A stretch of 64,000 nt of DNA from Cercophora sp. LCS_1 (taxonomy: Eukaryota; Ascomycota; Sordariomycetes; Sordariales; Lasiosphaeriaceae): NCBI GenBank assembly GCA_036250225.1, contig JAPZLL010000009.1:124001-188000 (forward strand), given 5' to 3'. Every line of letters starts with the position of its first letter. The first letter of the stretch is position 1. The position numbers and the translations under genes are program-made. The notes beneath the pieces are model-generated. The model saw nothing but the letters and a program-made list of their open reading frames with translations, had not been told where the DNA came from and ran no database searches. Shown piece by piece: positions 51,659 to 62,036 of the stretch.

Positions 51659-54600
51659 ATGGACGCCAAATCTGGCGGTGTACCGACTATAATAACCCAG
51701 CTTGTTAAGGTAGAGCCAGAACTCGCGTTACATGCAGACCGAGATGCACCGGCCAACAACAACATCCATTTCCTTGATCCCCAGACGCAGCATCCCTACT
51801 ACACCTGGCTCAGCGACCACCTCGATGCCCCGCCTGCGGCAGCGCTGCCCCTGGGGGGGCTGACTGTAAACCATGCGAACAACAATCCGGCGTTGGCATC
51901 TACCGCAAGACCCACGACCACGGTGTTTGGACGCCCCAGGATGATCGGCACACCCAACGTGGTGTCCGTCTCCAGTCCCCAGGAGTTACCGCCAGAGGAC
52001 TTCTCCGAGTCCTCTGATGGCAAGACCTTTCCCGGGCGAGTGCAAATCTCCCGGTGGGGGAGCTGCACCGTCTTCATAGCGACCAACCCAGACAACACGA
52101 GAAGTGACCCTGAGGCGGCATTTGCTGGGGAGCTGTTTGTAAGTCGAACCTGAAACCGTGCGGATGGCGTCGTCAGGGGATACTATGTTCCCGCTGCGGC
52201 ATCCATCGACCGTTCACGAACTGGCATGATTGATTGATTTTTTTTTCCTCCTCATTATGTTAGGTCTCCAAGCTCCTTGAGCGGCACCTCGGGTCGGCAT
52301 ACGATCCCGGAACCCACTGGACGAGCCGCCTTCGTGAGAGGGCCGGTCACACTCCTTTTGGGGAGCCGCCCGATTCGGCTGCCACGTTCACACTCGAAGC
52401 GGTACCCACCATGACGGAATTCCTGTCCCAGTTCTCCATCCAAGAGGCCAAATCGTGGAAGAGGGCGTGTCCTATCTACCATATCCAGGTGCAGACAACG
52501 GCGGGCGACCAAAAAACGCCATTCATTCTGAGTGCGGGGAATTTCGAGAGGGTGGGTTCTTTTTTTATTTCCCCTTTTCCTTTTCTTTTCCTCCTTTTTT
52601 TTAGCGCCCCTTTTTTTTATACTTTTTTTATTCACCCGGGTAGGTTTATTGACTTCATGTTCGCGCGTCAGATCCGAAGGTTTGCGATGACAAAACGAAA
52701 TTCCAAACCCAACGAAGTCTTCATTCTCGTTCGTATCTCCGATCTCTACACTGGTGCCACCGCCTTTTTCTACGTCGATCCGTGGAGGATGTATGCATCG
52801 GACCGCATGACAGTGCGGCCAGATATGGATTCATACGTGGCCGCGATTACCTGGCCCGACCCCGATATCCTATTTCAGTGTCTCGGGCACAGATGGCCAC
52901 CCAAGGTCGTATCAAGGAGAAAATCCCACCGCCAACTTCTCAAGGGATTCCTCAAAGACGGCAAAACCGAACTCCCAGACGCTTCTTCTGCGTCCTTCTA
53001 CCGGCCACTAACCGGCAGCCGGACCATCAGACTACTTGAGCTGTCTCCAGGCGATGCCCGAGACGACCTGAAAGGGATCCTACGTCACGTATCCTTGGAT
53101 TCGAATCCTTCCTTCCTAGCGATTTCCTACGCCTGGGGCCACGGCAGCAAGCCATTCACACTCGAGACACCGGACGGGGCCGTGGGACTCACTTCGTCTC
53201 TCTGCTTCGGGCTGAAGCGTCTCCGACATATGGCGGGCTCGGTGCTGGTATGGGCAGACGCCATTTGCATAGACCAGAGTAACGACAAGGAGAAGAGCAG
53301 GCAGATACGCCTCATGCCCGACATCTTCAGAGCGGCCGTCAAGGTACCGGCCTGGATCGGGGAGGAGACAGATAACAGCAGCCAAGCAATCGACTACCTT
53401 TGCAAAATGGCCACGCCAAGCCACCCTTCAACCACAGCAGACGCCCCAGAAGACAGCGCCGTGTGGGACTCGATCAGCAAGCTCTTTGGGCGACCTTGGT
53501 TCCATCGAGCCTGGGTTGTCCAGGAGCTTGTTCTGGCGCGCCAAGTCACCGTCCTCTGTGGCCCCAAGTCGGTGCCCTGGGAGGACATCTATGCTGCTGC
53601 TCAGCTGTGCGCCGAAAAGGCGCGGAGGTCCACAGCCGTCAGCGGAGTTATGAAGGAGATGGCCGAAAGGACATCGGTGGTGCTAAGACTGGGGAATCTG
53701 CAGCGCAGCTACCGCGATGACGACAACGACGACGGCGACGAGGGCGGACAGCGCGGACAGCGCGGGATCCTCACGCTCCTCCATGATTTTCAATACACCC
53801 AGGCGACGCTCCCGCGCGACAAGATGTTTGCGCTCTTAGGCCTAGCTTGCGATGCTCTCGACCCCGAGTTCAGCCCTGACTACGTCGCCCCAGTCGAGCA
53901 CATTGTGCAGCGGTACGCGAGAGTGTTTGTGGAGCGGGGAAGCGCCATGGAGTTGCTGTATCGCTCCGGGTCGACCGCGCGCGTCCCGTCGTGGGTCCCC
54001 GACTGGACGACCACCACACACAGACGCACCATCGCCGTCTGGCCGGCTGAGCCGCATGGCTCCTTCTCAGCTTGTAGCCAAGTCGGCAGCGAGACAAGAC
54101 TATCGTGGGATGACGGCACCATCTTGGTGGCCAAGGGCTACATTGTGGACGTGGTGGAGCGAGTTGGCAAGGCGCCGTTTCAGCCTTCGGCCCATGTGTC
54201 GTATTTGCGCGAGATTTGGCGCTTTATCGGGTCGTGCGACCCGTACCCGAGCGGGGAGAACGTCGAGGACCTGGCGTGGAGGATCCCCATCGGGGATGCC
54301 CTGGCGCCGACCCCCAGCGCCGAGGAGGAGCCGGTCGACTTCCGCGTCGCCTACCACGCGCTTCTCGAACACCTCCAGAGCGGGGAGCGGGTGACCGACC
54401 GGATGGCCGAGATCGTGCGAGCGCGTACAATGGACAAAGTCAAGCGGCTCCTGTCTCGGCCCCAGCAGCTCATGCAGCTACTGTGGCCGTATGTCCAAAT
54501 GGTGCGCGACTTTTCCGAAAGACTCGCAGGCGCAAGAGCCTGCGTCACGCGCCGTGGATACGTCGGCATTCTTCCGGGGGAAGCGGCCGAGGGGGACACG

Positions 54601-54759
54601 GTCGTCGTTCTGCTTGGGAGTGCCGTGCCGTTTCTGGTCAGGAAGAGCGAGACACATGCAAACGACTATATCCATCTGGGAGAGTGCTACATCCACGGCA
54701 TCATGCACGGGATTCCCCCAGTCTATGGTCTAGATGCGGACGAAATTCGACTGCGCTGA
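51659..54759 (+). CDS. Heterokaryon incompatibility (HET) domain protein
   Basis: Exons 51659-52138, 52264-52551 and 52672-54759 give 951 aa. Intron 2 (120 nt, T-rich, TTGAC branch, CAG) is frame-neutral; retaining it would add a hydrophobic insert, so it is probably spliced. A long N-terminal extension of about 395 aa has no recognised domain. Residues about 400-545 carry the HET domain blocks: SFLAISYAWGHGSKPF, VLVWADAICIDQSNDKEKS, KVPAWIGEETD and RPWFHRAWVVQELVLAR. The C-terminal 400 aa resemble the usual extension (LPRDKMFALLGLA, VPSWVPDWTT, CVTRRGYVGILPGEAAEGD). HET proteins trigger cell death after non-self recognition during hyphal fusion. The gene appears intact. Confidence 0.92.
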
Positions 54760-55405
54760 GTCCGGTTCTGTAGGTAGAGGGCCGGGCGGTACGGGCAGTT
54801 GGAAAGCAAAAAGTCTTTTCGGTGCTGGTATAAGGGTTTGGGAAAGGCTTCATGTTTAGGCTGGCTCAAAGTTGTTCTCCGATGTCTTTAAATTCAAGGA
54901 TGCGTTTCTGGTGAACAGTCGCTACTGCCTTGGTAGAATGGGAAAGGCCGTATGAATGTGCGAAATTGATCAGGTTTGCTGCCATCCGTGTGATGGTGAC
55001 GCCCATTGATGCTGGACAACTGCAAAACATTGCGGATTGGGCATCTCTATGCATGAGCAGAGTCGATTCCCAGTCAATCGAAACTGGCAGCGTGAGTGAT
55101 GTGGTTTTGAGATGGTTCGTCCAAGGGCACTCACGTGCCTGCGTGACAATTTAGCGTCACTCAACACGCTGAGACGACGCGCTAATTTCCGGCAAGACCC
55201 ACTGGAAGTCAAGTCAAGAGCCGGGACCGGCATTGTGCGGGGTTGCCTGCCAATCTGCCGGCACCCCTCACCTCCGCACCATGGACTTGGACGGAAGTAG
55301 AACAACCTGCCGTGCGCGCGTAACCATGGCCGCATATCTTTACCATCTATCCCACCTTCCGGGCTCGTACACCATACCTCCAGGCACCTGAGTTTCCCGA
55401 CGAAA
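54760..55405. other. Intergenic
   Basis: About 650 nt between the HET gene and the dehydrogenase gene. A GTAGGTAGAGG motif follows the HET stop. No gene is seen; overlapping frames at 54930-55300 lack motifs. Confidence 0.4.
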
Positions 55406-56285
55406 ATGCCCTTCCCATACAAGACAGTGCTCGTCACAGGCGCCACGTCTGGCATCGGCGAGGCTCTCGCCGAGCGCATGATTGCCAGCGGCATCTTTGT
55501 TATCGCCGTCGGTCGCCGGAAGGATCGGCTGGATACCTTGGTTGCGAAGCACGGCACCGACAAGGTAGCCGGCGAGGCATTCGATGTCTCTGACCTTGAC
55601 GCGATCGGGGATTGGGCAAAGAGGTCTCTCCTTCGCCCATTTCTAACTCTCGCCATTCAACGCTAACCTGTCCTGTTTCAGAATCACCGAGACGTACCCA
55701 ACGCTGGACTCGATCGTCCTCAACGCTGGCTTCCAACGCTCCCTCGACTTCACGCGCCCCGAGTCCGTGTCCCTCCCGACCGTGAACTCAGAGTTGACTA
55801 CGAACTACCTCTCCCCGCTGCACATGGTCACCCACTTCCTCCCACACCTGACCTCCATCGCCCCAGCCCCAGCCTCTATCGTCCTCGTCTCCTCAGGGCT
55901 TGCAGTTATCCCCTTCCCTCGGTGCGCCAACTACTGTGCAACCAAAGCTGCCCTTCACAGCCTCGCCTGGTCCCTTCGAACCCAGCTCGCTGGCCCCAAC
56001 GCACCACACACGCACCATATCAAGGTCCTCGAGCTCCTCCCTCCCGCCGTGCAAACTGAACTTCATCCCCAACAAGCCGACCTCGTAGCCGAGGGCCAGG
56101 ACAAGCCGGGCATCCCCCTCGAAACATACATCAGCGAAACATGGGAGAACATGATCACGCACGAAGACAAGGACGAGATCGCCCACAGCGTGCACGCAGA
56201 CAGACTGGAAACCAGCGAGAAGATCAGACGGGAAAACTACAACTCTCTTGTATCCCTGATGCGCCAGCGCGGCGCCAAGTTCTAG
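55406..56285 (+). CDS. Short-chain dehydrogenase/reductase (DltE-like)
   Basis: Exons 55406-55623 and 55682-56285 (58-nt intron with CTAAC branch) give 273 aa, a normal length for classical SDRs. The cofactor motif TGATSGIGEA is at residues 11-20, the structural motif is LNAGFQ, and the active-site YCATKAALHSL (YxxxK) and upstream VSSG complete the Ser-Tyr-Lys triad. Arg residues following the second strand (VGRRKDR) favour NADP. The C-terminal part (PPAVQTELHP, ENYNSLVSLMRQRGAKF) is as in DltE-type fungal SDRs. Substrate is unknown. It lies next to, and converges with, the aldo-keto reductase gene. Confidence 0.9.
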
Positions 56286-56303
56286 CCCATTGCCATACAA
56301 CCC

Positions 56304-57356
56304 TTATTTCGCATCCTTTCCAAATAGCGCCTCCCTCGTATCGTAGTCATACTTGAGCTCCTTGTGCCAGTAGTGAATAGCATCCGGCTTCGCAATTAGC
56401 CAAGCCTGATCAAGCGCCTGGACAACCTCCTCAGGCAGCGGGCCCTTCTCCAGCGCCGTGAGGTTCTCCTCCAGCTGCTCCGCGCTCGAAACCCCAATAA
56501 TGACACCATCATTCCCATCCTTGACCTTGAGCTGCGAGTGATGCACCACCCACCTGAGCGCTGTCTCAATGAGACTCAACCCAGCCTTCTCAACCGCCTT
56601 CTCCACCGTCTGCAGCGCCTCAAACGTGCTATCGCGGTAATACCGATCGCGATACATCTTACCCGAGTGCGCCTGGTTGCTGAATCGTCCCTCGGCGGGA
56701 ACAAAGTCCTTGGACTTGATCTTGCCCGAGAACAAGCCGCCGGCAAGGGGGTTATACACCACGATATCGAGCCCGTACCGCCGGCACGCCGGGATCAGCT
56801 CGGGCTCGATACCCCGTGTGATGGCATTGTACATGCCCTGATACACCGTCGGTCGCACCCACCCGTTGTACTTGCACGTGAGCACAATCTCGGCCACCTC
56901 GAAGGCTGTGAAGTTGGAGATACCGAAGCGCACGAACTTGCCGGCCTTGTGCAGCTTGTCAATGGCGCTCAGCGTGTCAGCAAAGGGCGTTGCGCGGTCC
57001 GCGGCATGGAGATACAGCAGATCAACGGTGTCGGTGCCGAGTTCCTTGAGCGAGATGTCGATCGACTCGAGCACCTTGTCGTGCGTGTTCTTGCCGGGCT
57101 CGCTGGGATACACGATCTTGGTGGCCAGCGTCAGGCCGCGGTCTTTCCAACCGGCTTCGCGCGTCCATGCTTCTTGCTTGCCGCCGACGTAGACACGTGC
57201 TGTGTCGACTTCGTTGTAGCCACGGGATTGGAAGACGTCGAGGACCTTGGAGAAGTCGGGGGCTGCGGTGACGCGGGCGCCGGTGGCGGCGTCGGGGCCG
57301 AAGGTCATGAGACCCAAGATGACCCGGGGAGTGGGGGATTGGGCGATCAGAGGCAT
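56304..57356 (-). CDS. Aldo-keto reductase (AKR7-like)
   Basis: A single-exon frame of 350 aa. The (beta/alpha)8 family motifs are VILGLMTFGPDA at the N-terminus, then the catalytic Asp/Tyr region NEVDTARVYVGGKQE. The catalytic Lys is in TLATKIVYP and the His in DLLYLHAADRATPF. Cofactor-binding elements are GISNFTAFEVAEI, YNPLAGGLFSGK and GVSSAEQLEENL. The overall sequence resembles AKR7 (aflatoxin-aldehyde reductase type) dialdehyde reductases of fungi. It probably reduces aldehydes with NADPH in the cytosol. Stops of this gene and the SDR gene are only 18 nt apart, facing each other. Confidence 0.92.
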   Translation of the reverse strand: MPLIAQSPTPRVILGLMTFGPDAATGARVTAAPDFSKVLDVFQSRGYNEVDTARVYVGGKQEAWTREAGWKDRGLTLATKIVYPSEPGKNTHDKVLESIDISLKELGTDTVDLLYLHAADRATPFADTLSAIDKLHKAGKFVRFGISNFTAFEVAEIVLTCKYNGWVRPTVYQGMYNAITRGIEPELIPACRRYGLDIVVYNPLAGGLFSGKIKSKDFVPAEGRFSNQAHSGKMYRDRYYRDSTFEALQTVEKAVEKAGLSLIETALRWVVHHSQLKVKDGNDGVIIGVSSAEQLEENLTALEKGPLPEEVVQALDQAWLIAKPDAIHYWHKELKYDYDTREALFGKDAK

Positions 57357-58426
57357 GGTGGACGTTGTGGGAGCTGGGATGGTTCTGAAACGTGGTGAGT
57401 AACTGAGTGAGTGAAGTTTTGGTTGATGGTGGGGTTGTGAGGAGGGGTTGAGGGGTGCTCTTTCCAGTCTTGTGCGACAACCTCAACGGACAATTGACAA
57501 AAGAGGTTTACTTACAATAACTGTGCACGGCTTTTGATCTCGTCGTCGCCGGTTCCCTATGAGTGCAAAGAACAGTTCAGACGGATGGAACGGCCCGTCT
57601 TTGAGAACTCTTAAATCCGAATCAGTTGCGGCATTCGCCCACGGCAATGAATGACGCCATTGCTGGCCGCCCGCACCGGCGTCGGAACCGACGGCGCATC
57701 ATCAACGGCAGCCCCGCCGCCGAGCGTCGAACTCAACACTATCTCCGACCAACGACGCGGGGTTTAGCAGTATTTACTCGCAAAGGGAGGTCGTGACACC
57801 ATCGGCGCTACAACCTCACCACCGAGCCGTCGGTTCGTGCCACCGCCACAAACCCCACATGCGCCGGTGGTGCAGGCACCGCCGTGGGTCTTGGCATCCA
57901 AAACAGACCCGGTTCCAGCATCGTTCGACGGCACGGCAAGACATGCCCTTCCAGCAGTCGACGATCGACGTGAGGAGATCTTGAGACTTGGCAGCCCCTT
58001 TTCCAGCGGCAACGGGGAAGGACGAGGCGACAGCGACCAGGGATGGCTGCGGAAAATGTGGGGTATGCGTGCTGCTGAAACAGCCCCAGGCGCTTTCGTC
58101 GGGCGCGACTAGCTTGATCAGGGCGCTGAAACACCACTGGGAGCGAGTCGACGGAGACGAGCCTGGCGCTGCGCGGTTTCACTTTGGGAGCGCCTACGCC
58201 AGCGGCTGTGGTGAATCCTCCCTCACCATGACTTTTCTGAGTTGACATCTCAACTTTCTTCTCTCCATCTCATTCTCTACGCTTGTTTTTTTTTTTTTTT
58301 TTTTTTTCGGGTTTTCCTTTGCTTCACTTCCCTTCTCAACGCCCGGCGCGTCTTTTTCCATTCTCAAATCAAGTCCGGCACTTACACCCATTCCCATCCC
58401 ACCATTCATCCCAATCAGCTATCAAA
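57357..58426. other. Divergent intergenic region with poly-T tract
   Basis: This 1.1-kb region lies between the AKR (minus) and UstYa-like (plus) starts and presumably carries both promoters. A run of 22 T lies at 58286-58307, about 120 nt before the UstYa-like ATG, in a pyrimidine-rich leader. Frames at 57790-58248 occur on both strands without motifs. Confidence 0.45.
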
Positions 58427-59328
58427 ATGATGGAACCCCTGGCGCACAAATACACCAACCTGGACCTCGAAGACGCAGGCTCCCACACCGAAGTCGACGA
58501 CGACGAGAAGCACTGGGCCCAAACCAAACCAACCCTCCGCTCCAAGATCAACGCCCACTTCACGGCATACCGATGGCTCATCGACACCGGTCTCCTCATC
58601 ACAATCCTCATCCTCCTCCTGCGGCAGCAACAGCAACAGCCATCTTCGTCACCACGCTTCCCCCAACAACCAGGCGATGACATCACCGGCGTGGCGCCCC
58701 AATTCTCCACACACATCACAACCTTTGTGCCCGACAGCTCCTACGCCCCGTCCAACACGTCCCTCTTCTTCACGGACCCGACCATCCTCGAGAAATGGAA
58801 CGCCCTCATGCCAAAGGGCATGGGCTTCGTCTGGGTCAACGAGACGCACCGGTACCACGACCTGCCAAAGCCAATTGACTGGCCCGACAAGACCGTGTTT
58901 ACCACGTCGGTGACACACCAGCTGCACTGCTTGGTATGCTTCCTCACATTTTCTCTTCCCTTCTCACAATATCCCCCCCCCCCCCCCCAAATCTCCGGTC
59001 TCACAAGTGACACGAATCCCCCTTTTGCCAAAAGAGCTTTAAAACACTAACATACTACCAGTTCGCCATAGTCCAAACCTACTCGGGCCTCAAATCTAAC
59101 ACGCCCCTCCCCGACGACCACCACTGGCACATGGTGCACTGCTTCGACTATATGCGCCAGGCCATCATGTGCAGCGCCGACATGGCGCTCGAGGGCCACG
59201 AAACCACTTTCCCTGACGACAACGGCGGCAGTGACGGCTGGGATTCCAAGCACGTGTGCAAGGATTGGAGTCAGGTCGTGGGCTATCTTGAGGGCGTGAG
59301 GGCGTACGATGACCAGTTGATCTATTGA
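58427..59328 (+). CDS. UstYa-like (DUF3328) membrane protein
   Basis: Exons 58427-58933 and 59062-59328 give 257 aa; the intron (58934-59061) starts GTATGC, ends CTACCAG, and contains a 16-C run. The N-terminal 48 residues are acidic and cytoplasmic, followed by one membrane helix (WLIDTGLLITILILLL, residues 50-66) and a lumenal domain. Two HxxHC motifs are present, HQLHC (164-168) and HMVHC (192-196), each in the typical setting (TSVTHQLHCL and HCFDYMRQAIMC). UstYa-type proteins act as oxidases or cyclases in fungal RiPP and other secondary metabolism, for example ustiloxin and cyclochlorotine. Neighbouring SDR and AKR genes would fit a small pathway, but no precursor or core enzyme is visible. 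Confidence 0.9.
58973..58988. repeat. Poly-C tract of 16 within UstYa-like intron
   Basis: Sixteen consecutive C lie inside the intron, between the donor at 58934 and the acceptor at 59061. Long homopolymers are unstable and also prone to sequencing error, so the exact length may vary. Confidence 0.8.
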
Positions 59329-60179
59329 GCGTAACTCTTGACTTGTATATACATGGTGGCATTGAACATATGGGTCGAATAGGAATGGGATGGGAATTTG
59401 CATGCTTTACAAACTTGATCATCGACTTTGTGGTTATCGTTTACTTGGTGACTTGCCATGACCGAATTACATCTTCAAATCTATGATAATAACACCTTGA
59501 CAAGGTCAGACCAGTTCACAAGGGACAGCAGCGGAAGACACAAAATGGCAGAAGATGCACTTGATGCTATCTAAACGAGGGTAGCCACGTATGGGCCGAG
59601 TCGCCCTCCCCTCCTTCCTTCATTGCCTTGGGAAAGACTGGAACTCCCCGCCATGAATGCGTCCCAGTTAAAAACATCAGAAACCGTCCGATAATCAACG
59701 TTCGTTATGGCGTAGAAGAAGCCAATGAGAACCCCTTTCCTCCTCCAATGCGTGCACACGACTCCCTTCACCCAATATATGCTCAACCTTCGTGGCAGTC
59801 CGCCCAACCAATCATGCTGTCAACTTGTGGTATTTCCTCCCCAAGAACGCAAGCTGATCGAACCGAAGACCAAGCACACAAAGACAAAGAAGCGAAATGG
59901 CAACCTCAACAAAACAGATCCCAAATGCACCGGCTGAAGTAAAAGCTGGCCTGGTCAAACACCCCCGCCAGACCATGGCCCTTTTCCAAGTAGTCCCCCC
60001 AAAATAAATAAGTAGAAAGTCGTCAACCATGTCGTCGCGAGAGTTCAAGCCAGGGAAGCACTGCCACCCAGCCCGGCCTCATCGCGACAAACGCCAAGAA
60101 GGAAAAAGACATGGGGCATAATCGTTATTAACGTAAAGTTGTATGTATCCGGTTTCCCTCCCAATCCCATGCGAGCCGC
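59329..60179. other. Convergent 3' region
   Basis: About 850 nt lie between the UstYa-like gene and the Q-rich gene, both ending here. No gene is supported; the frames at 59571-60048 carry no motif. Confidence 0.4.
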
Positions 60180-62036
60180 TTAAGCGACCAGCTTGCGCTT
60201 CTCAGCGCTCGTCAGAACAAGCATCGGAGCCTTGCGCTGCCCATCGACGGCCTCAGTCTTGACCGCCCGGCTGCCGGCCTTGAGGAGGCTGGCGAAGCTT
60301 CCCGAGCGGGAGCCTTCGTTGTCAGACGAGTTGGCACTGTCGGCCGATCGGTCGAGCTTCTGGCGCGAGCTGGGACGGTCCGAGCCAATAGCTCCCCAGC
60401 TGCCGGTGCTGGTACGAGAGCTTGGGAGGCTGCACTCGGCGTCGTCGTGCTCGATCAGGCTGCCAGAACCGCTACGGCCAGAGTCGCTATCATTGTCCGT
60501 CAGCGGGGTGTCGACAATTTCCTCGGTGCTCTCCGAGATTGGGCTGATGCTGCCATTACTCTGGACGTCCTTGCTCCTGCCCAGCCGGGCCCGAACCAGG
60601 TTGGTAACGGCCGAACGACGGGTGCGCGTGACAAAGTTCTTGCTGCCCTCGTGCTTGGATGTCGGTCTGTTCTTGAGCTCATCCATCGAAGGAGGGTTGC
60701 GAGGCTGGCGAACGGGGTGCTCGCCAGCACGGCCCTGGCCTGGTCCGTAGCCCGCCGTCGAGGGAGTGATGGGGAAAGACGCCGTCTTAGGGCCGGATGC
60801 CTTGAGGACATCATCCGTGGCGATCGACAGCGTGTTCTTATTGTTAGCAATCGACGACGACTTCTTGTGGCCTCGACGGAAGGCGTTGGCGCTCGGGGGA
60901 GGCAGAGGAGCCGGGTTCTCAACCGGCGAGTCGAAGCGGCGGGGAGGCGACGGGTTGCGGAAGCCCGTTCGCTCGGCAGGAGGCGGCGACACTTGGACAC
61001 GGGGGGCACCGATGTTAGCCTGTGCCATGCCGGGATATCCGTTCGCCATCTGGGCCTGCTGTGTGTACTGGGGGCTTGCTCGCGCGTTCATCTGCGCCTG
61101 GAGACGGGCTTGCATCTCAAGCTGAGCCTGGAGCTGTGCCTGGCCCTGCTGGTCGACGTAGAGCGTCTGCTGGCCGGTCGCGGGGTCGTACACGGTGTAG
61201 ACGTTGGACTGGGGCGCCACTTGGTTCATCATGCCCTGGGCATTCTGGGCCTGCTGCTGCTGCTGCTGATACATGGCAGCTTGAGTCTGCTGCTGCTGCT
61301 GCATCATTTGGTACGACTGGAGTTGAAGCTGCTGCAACTGCTGCATCGTCTGTGCATTGGCGGGGAGCATGCCCTGCATCTGTCCGTTCAGGTTGAGGCC
61401 CTGGAACTGCTGAGCAGCGGCCTGAAGAGCACGCAACTGCTGCTGGAGTCTCTGCTGTTGCTCCGAGAGGTAGGCGTTGGTGAGCAGCAGGTGCGCGTGG
61501 AGGTCGGGGTCAATCTGCTCGGGAGAAACATCGCCAAGCTGGGGAGGCGCCAGAACTTGGTCGGCAGTGAAGTTGAAGTTGCCACCCTGTGCGTTGCTGT
61601 AGACCTGTTGCTGCTGCTGAAGCTGTTGCTGCTGGAGCTGTTGCTGCTGAGACTGTTGGGGTTGCGAGGCGAACCGGGGCATGGAAGTCTTAGGTCCGTT
61701 GTACATGTTGCCGCTATCGTACAGGGCAGATGTCATCGAATTGCGGTTGCGCGCCTGCGGGGCAAAAGTCGTCGGGGAAGCAGGACCATTGTTGGAGAAG
61801 CTAGAGGCAGTCGCAGTCTTGGGTGCCGTCCGCAGACCGGCAAGGAGATGCGAGCGGCTGGTTCGAGGGGTGGGAATGCCATTGTCGTTTTCAGCAGGCG
61901 ACTTCATCGCATCGAACGAGAGGGGCTTGATGTTCTGTCCGCCGCGGCGGGAGGCAAGACCCGAGGAGGGCATGGCGAGGCCGTGGCCCGAGTTGAAGGG
62001 AGCGTGAGCCATTTGAGAGAGACCACCAGCGTCCAT
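60180..62036 (-). CDS. Conserved Gln-rich fungal protein (618 aa)
   Basis: A single-exon frame from the ATG at 62036 (MDAGGLSQMAHAP). The protein is largely disordered. There is an N-terminal Ser/Pro region with a KPLSFDAMKSP-like motif, then long polyglutamine runs (residues about 125-145, 195-270, encoded by CAG/CAA). Embedded between them is a conserved-looking segment FNFTADQVLAPPQLGDVSPE and AHLLLTNAYLSEQQQRLQQQ. The C-terminal half is Ser-rich and basic (RRSAVTNLVRARLGRSKD) and ends AEKRKLVA. It is probably a scaffold or RNA/transcription-associated protein with prion-like composition; no catalytic domain is present. A 602-codon antisense frame across it is an artefact of the CTG-rich strand. 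Confidence 0.85.
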   Translation of the reverse strand: MDAGGLSQMAHAPFNSGHGLAMPSSGLASRRGGQNIKPLSFDAMKSPAENDNGIPTPRTSRSHLLAGLRTAPKTATASSFSNNGPASPTTFAPQARNRNSMTSALYDSGNMYNGPKTSMPRFASQPQQSQQQQLQQQQLQQQQQVYSNAQGGNFNFTADQVLAPPQLGDVSPEQIDPDLHAHLLLTNAYLSEQQQRLQQQLRALQAAAQQFQGLNLNGQMQGMLPANAQTMQQLQQLQLQSYQMMQQQQQTQAAMYQQQQQQAQNAQGMMNQVAPQSNVYTVYDPATGQQTLYVDQQGQAQLQAQLEMQARLQAQMNARASPQYTQQAQMANGYPGMAQANIGAPRVQVSPPPAERTGFRNPSPPRRFDSPVENPAPLPPPSANAFRRGHKKSSSIANNKNTLSIATDDVLKASGPKTASFPITPSTAGYGPGQGRAGEHPVRQPRNPPSMDELKNRPTSKHEGSKNFVTRTRRSAVTNLVRARLGRSKDVQSNGSISPISESTEEIVDTPLTDNDSDSGRSGSGSLIEHDDAECSLPSSRTSTGSWGAIGSDRPSSRQKLDRSADSANSSDNEGSRSGSFASLLKAGSRAVKTEAVDGQRKAPMLVLTSAEKRKLVA

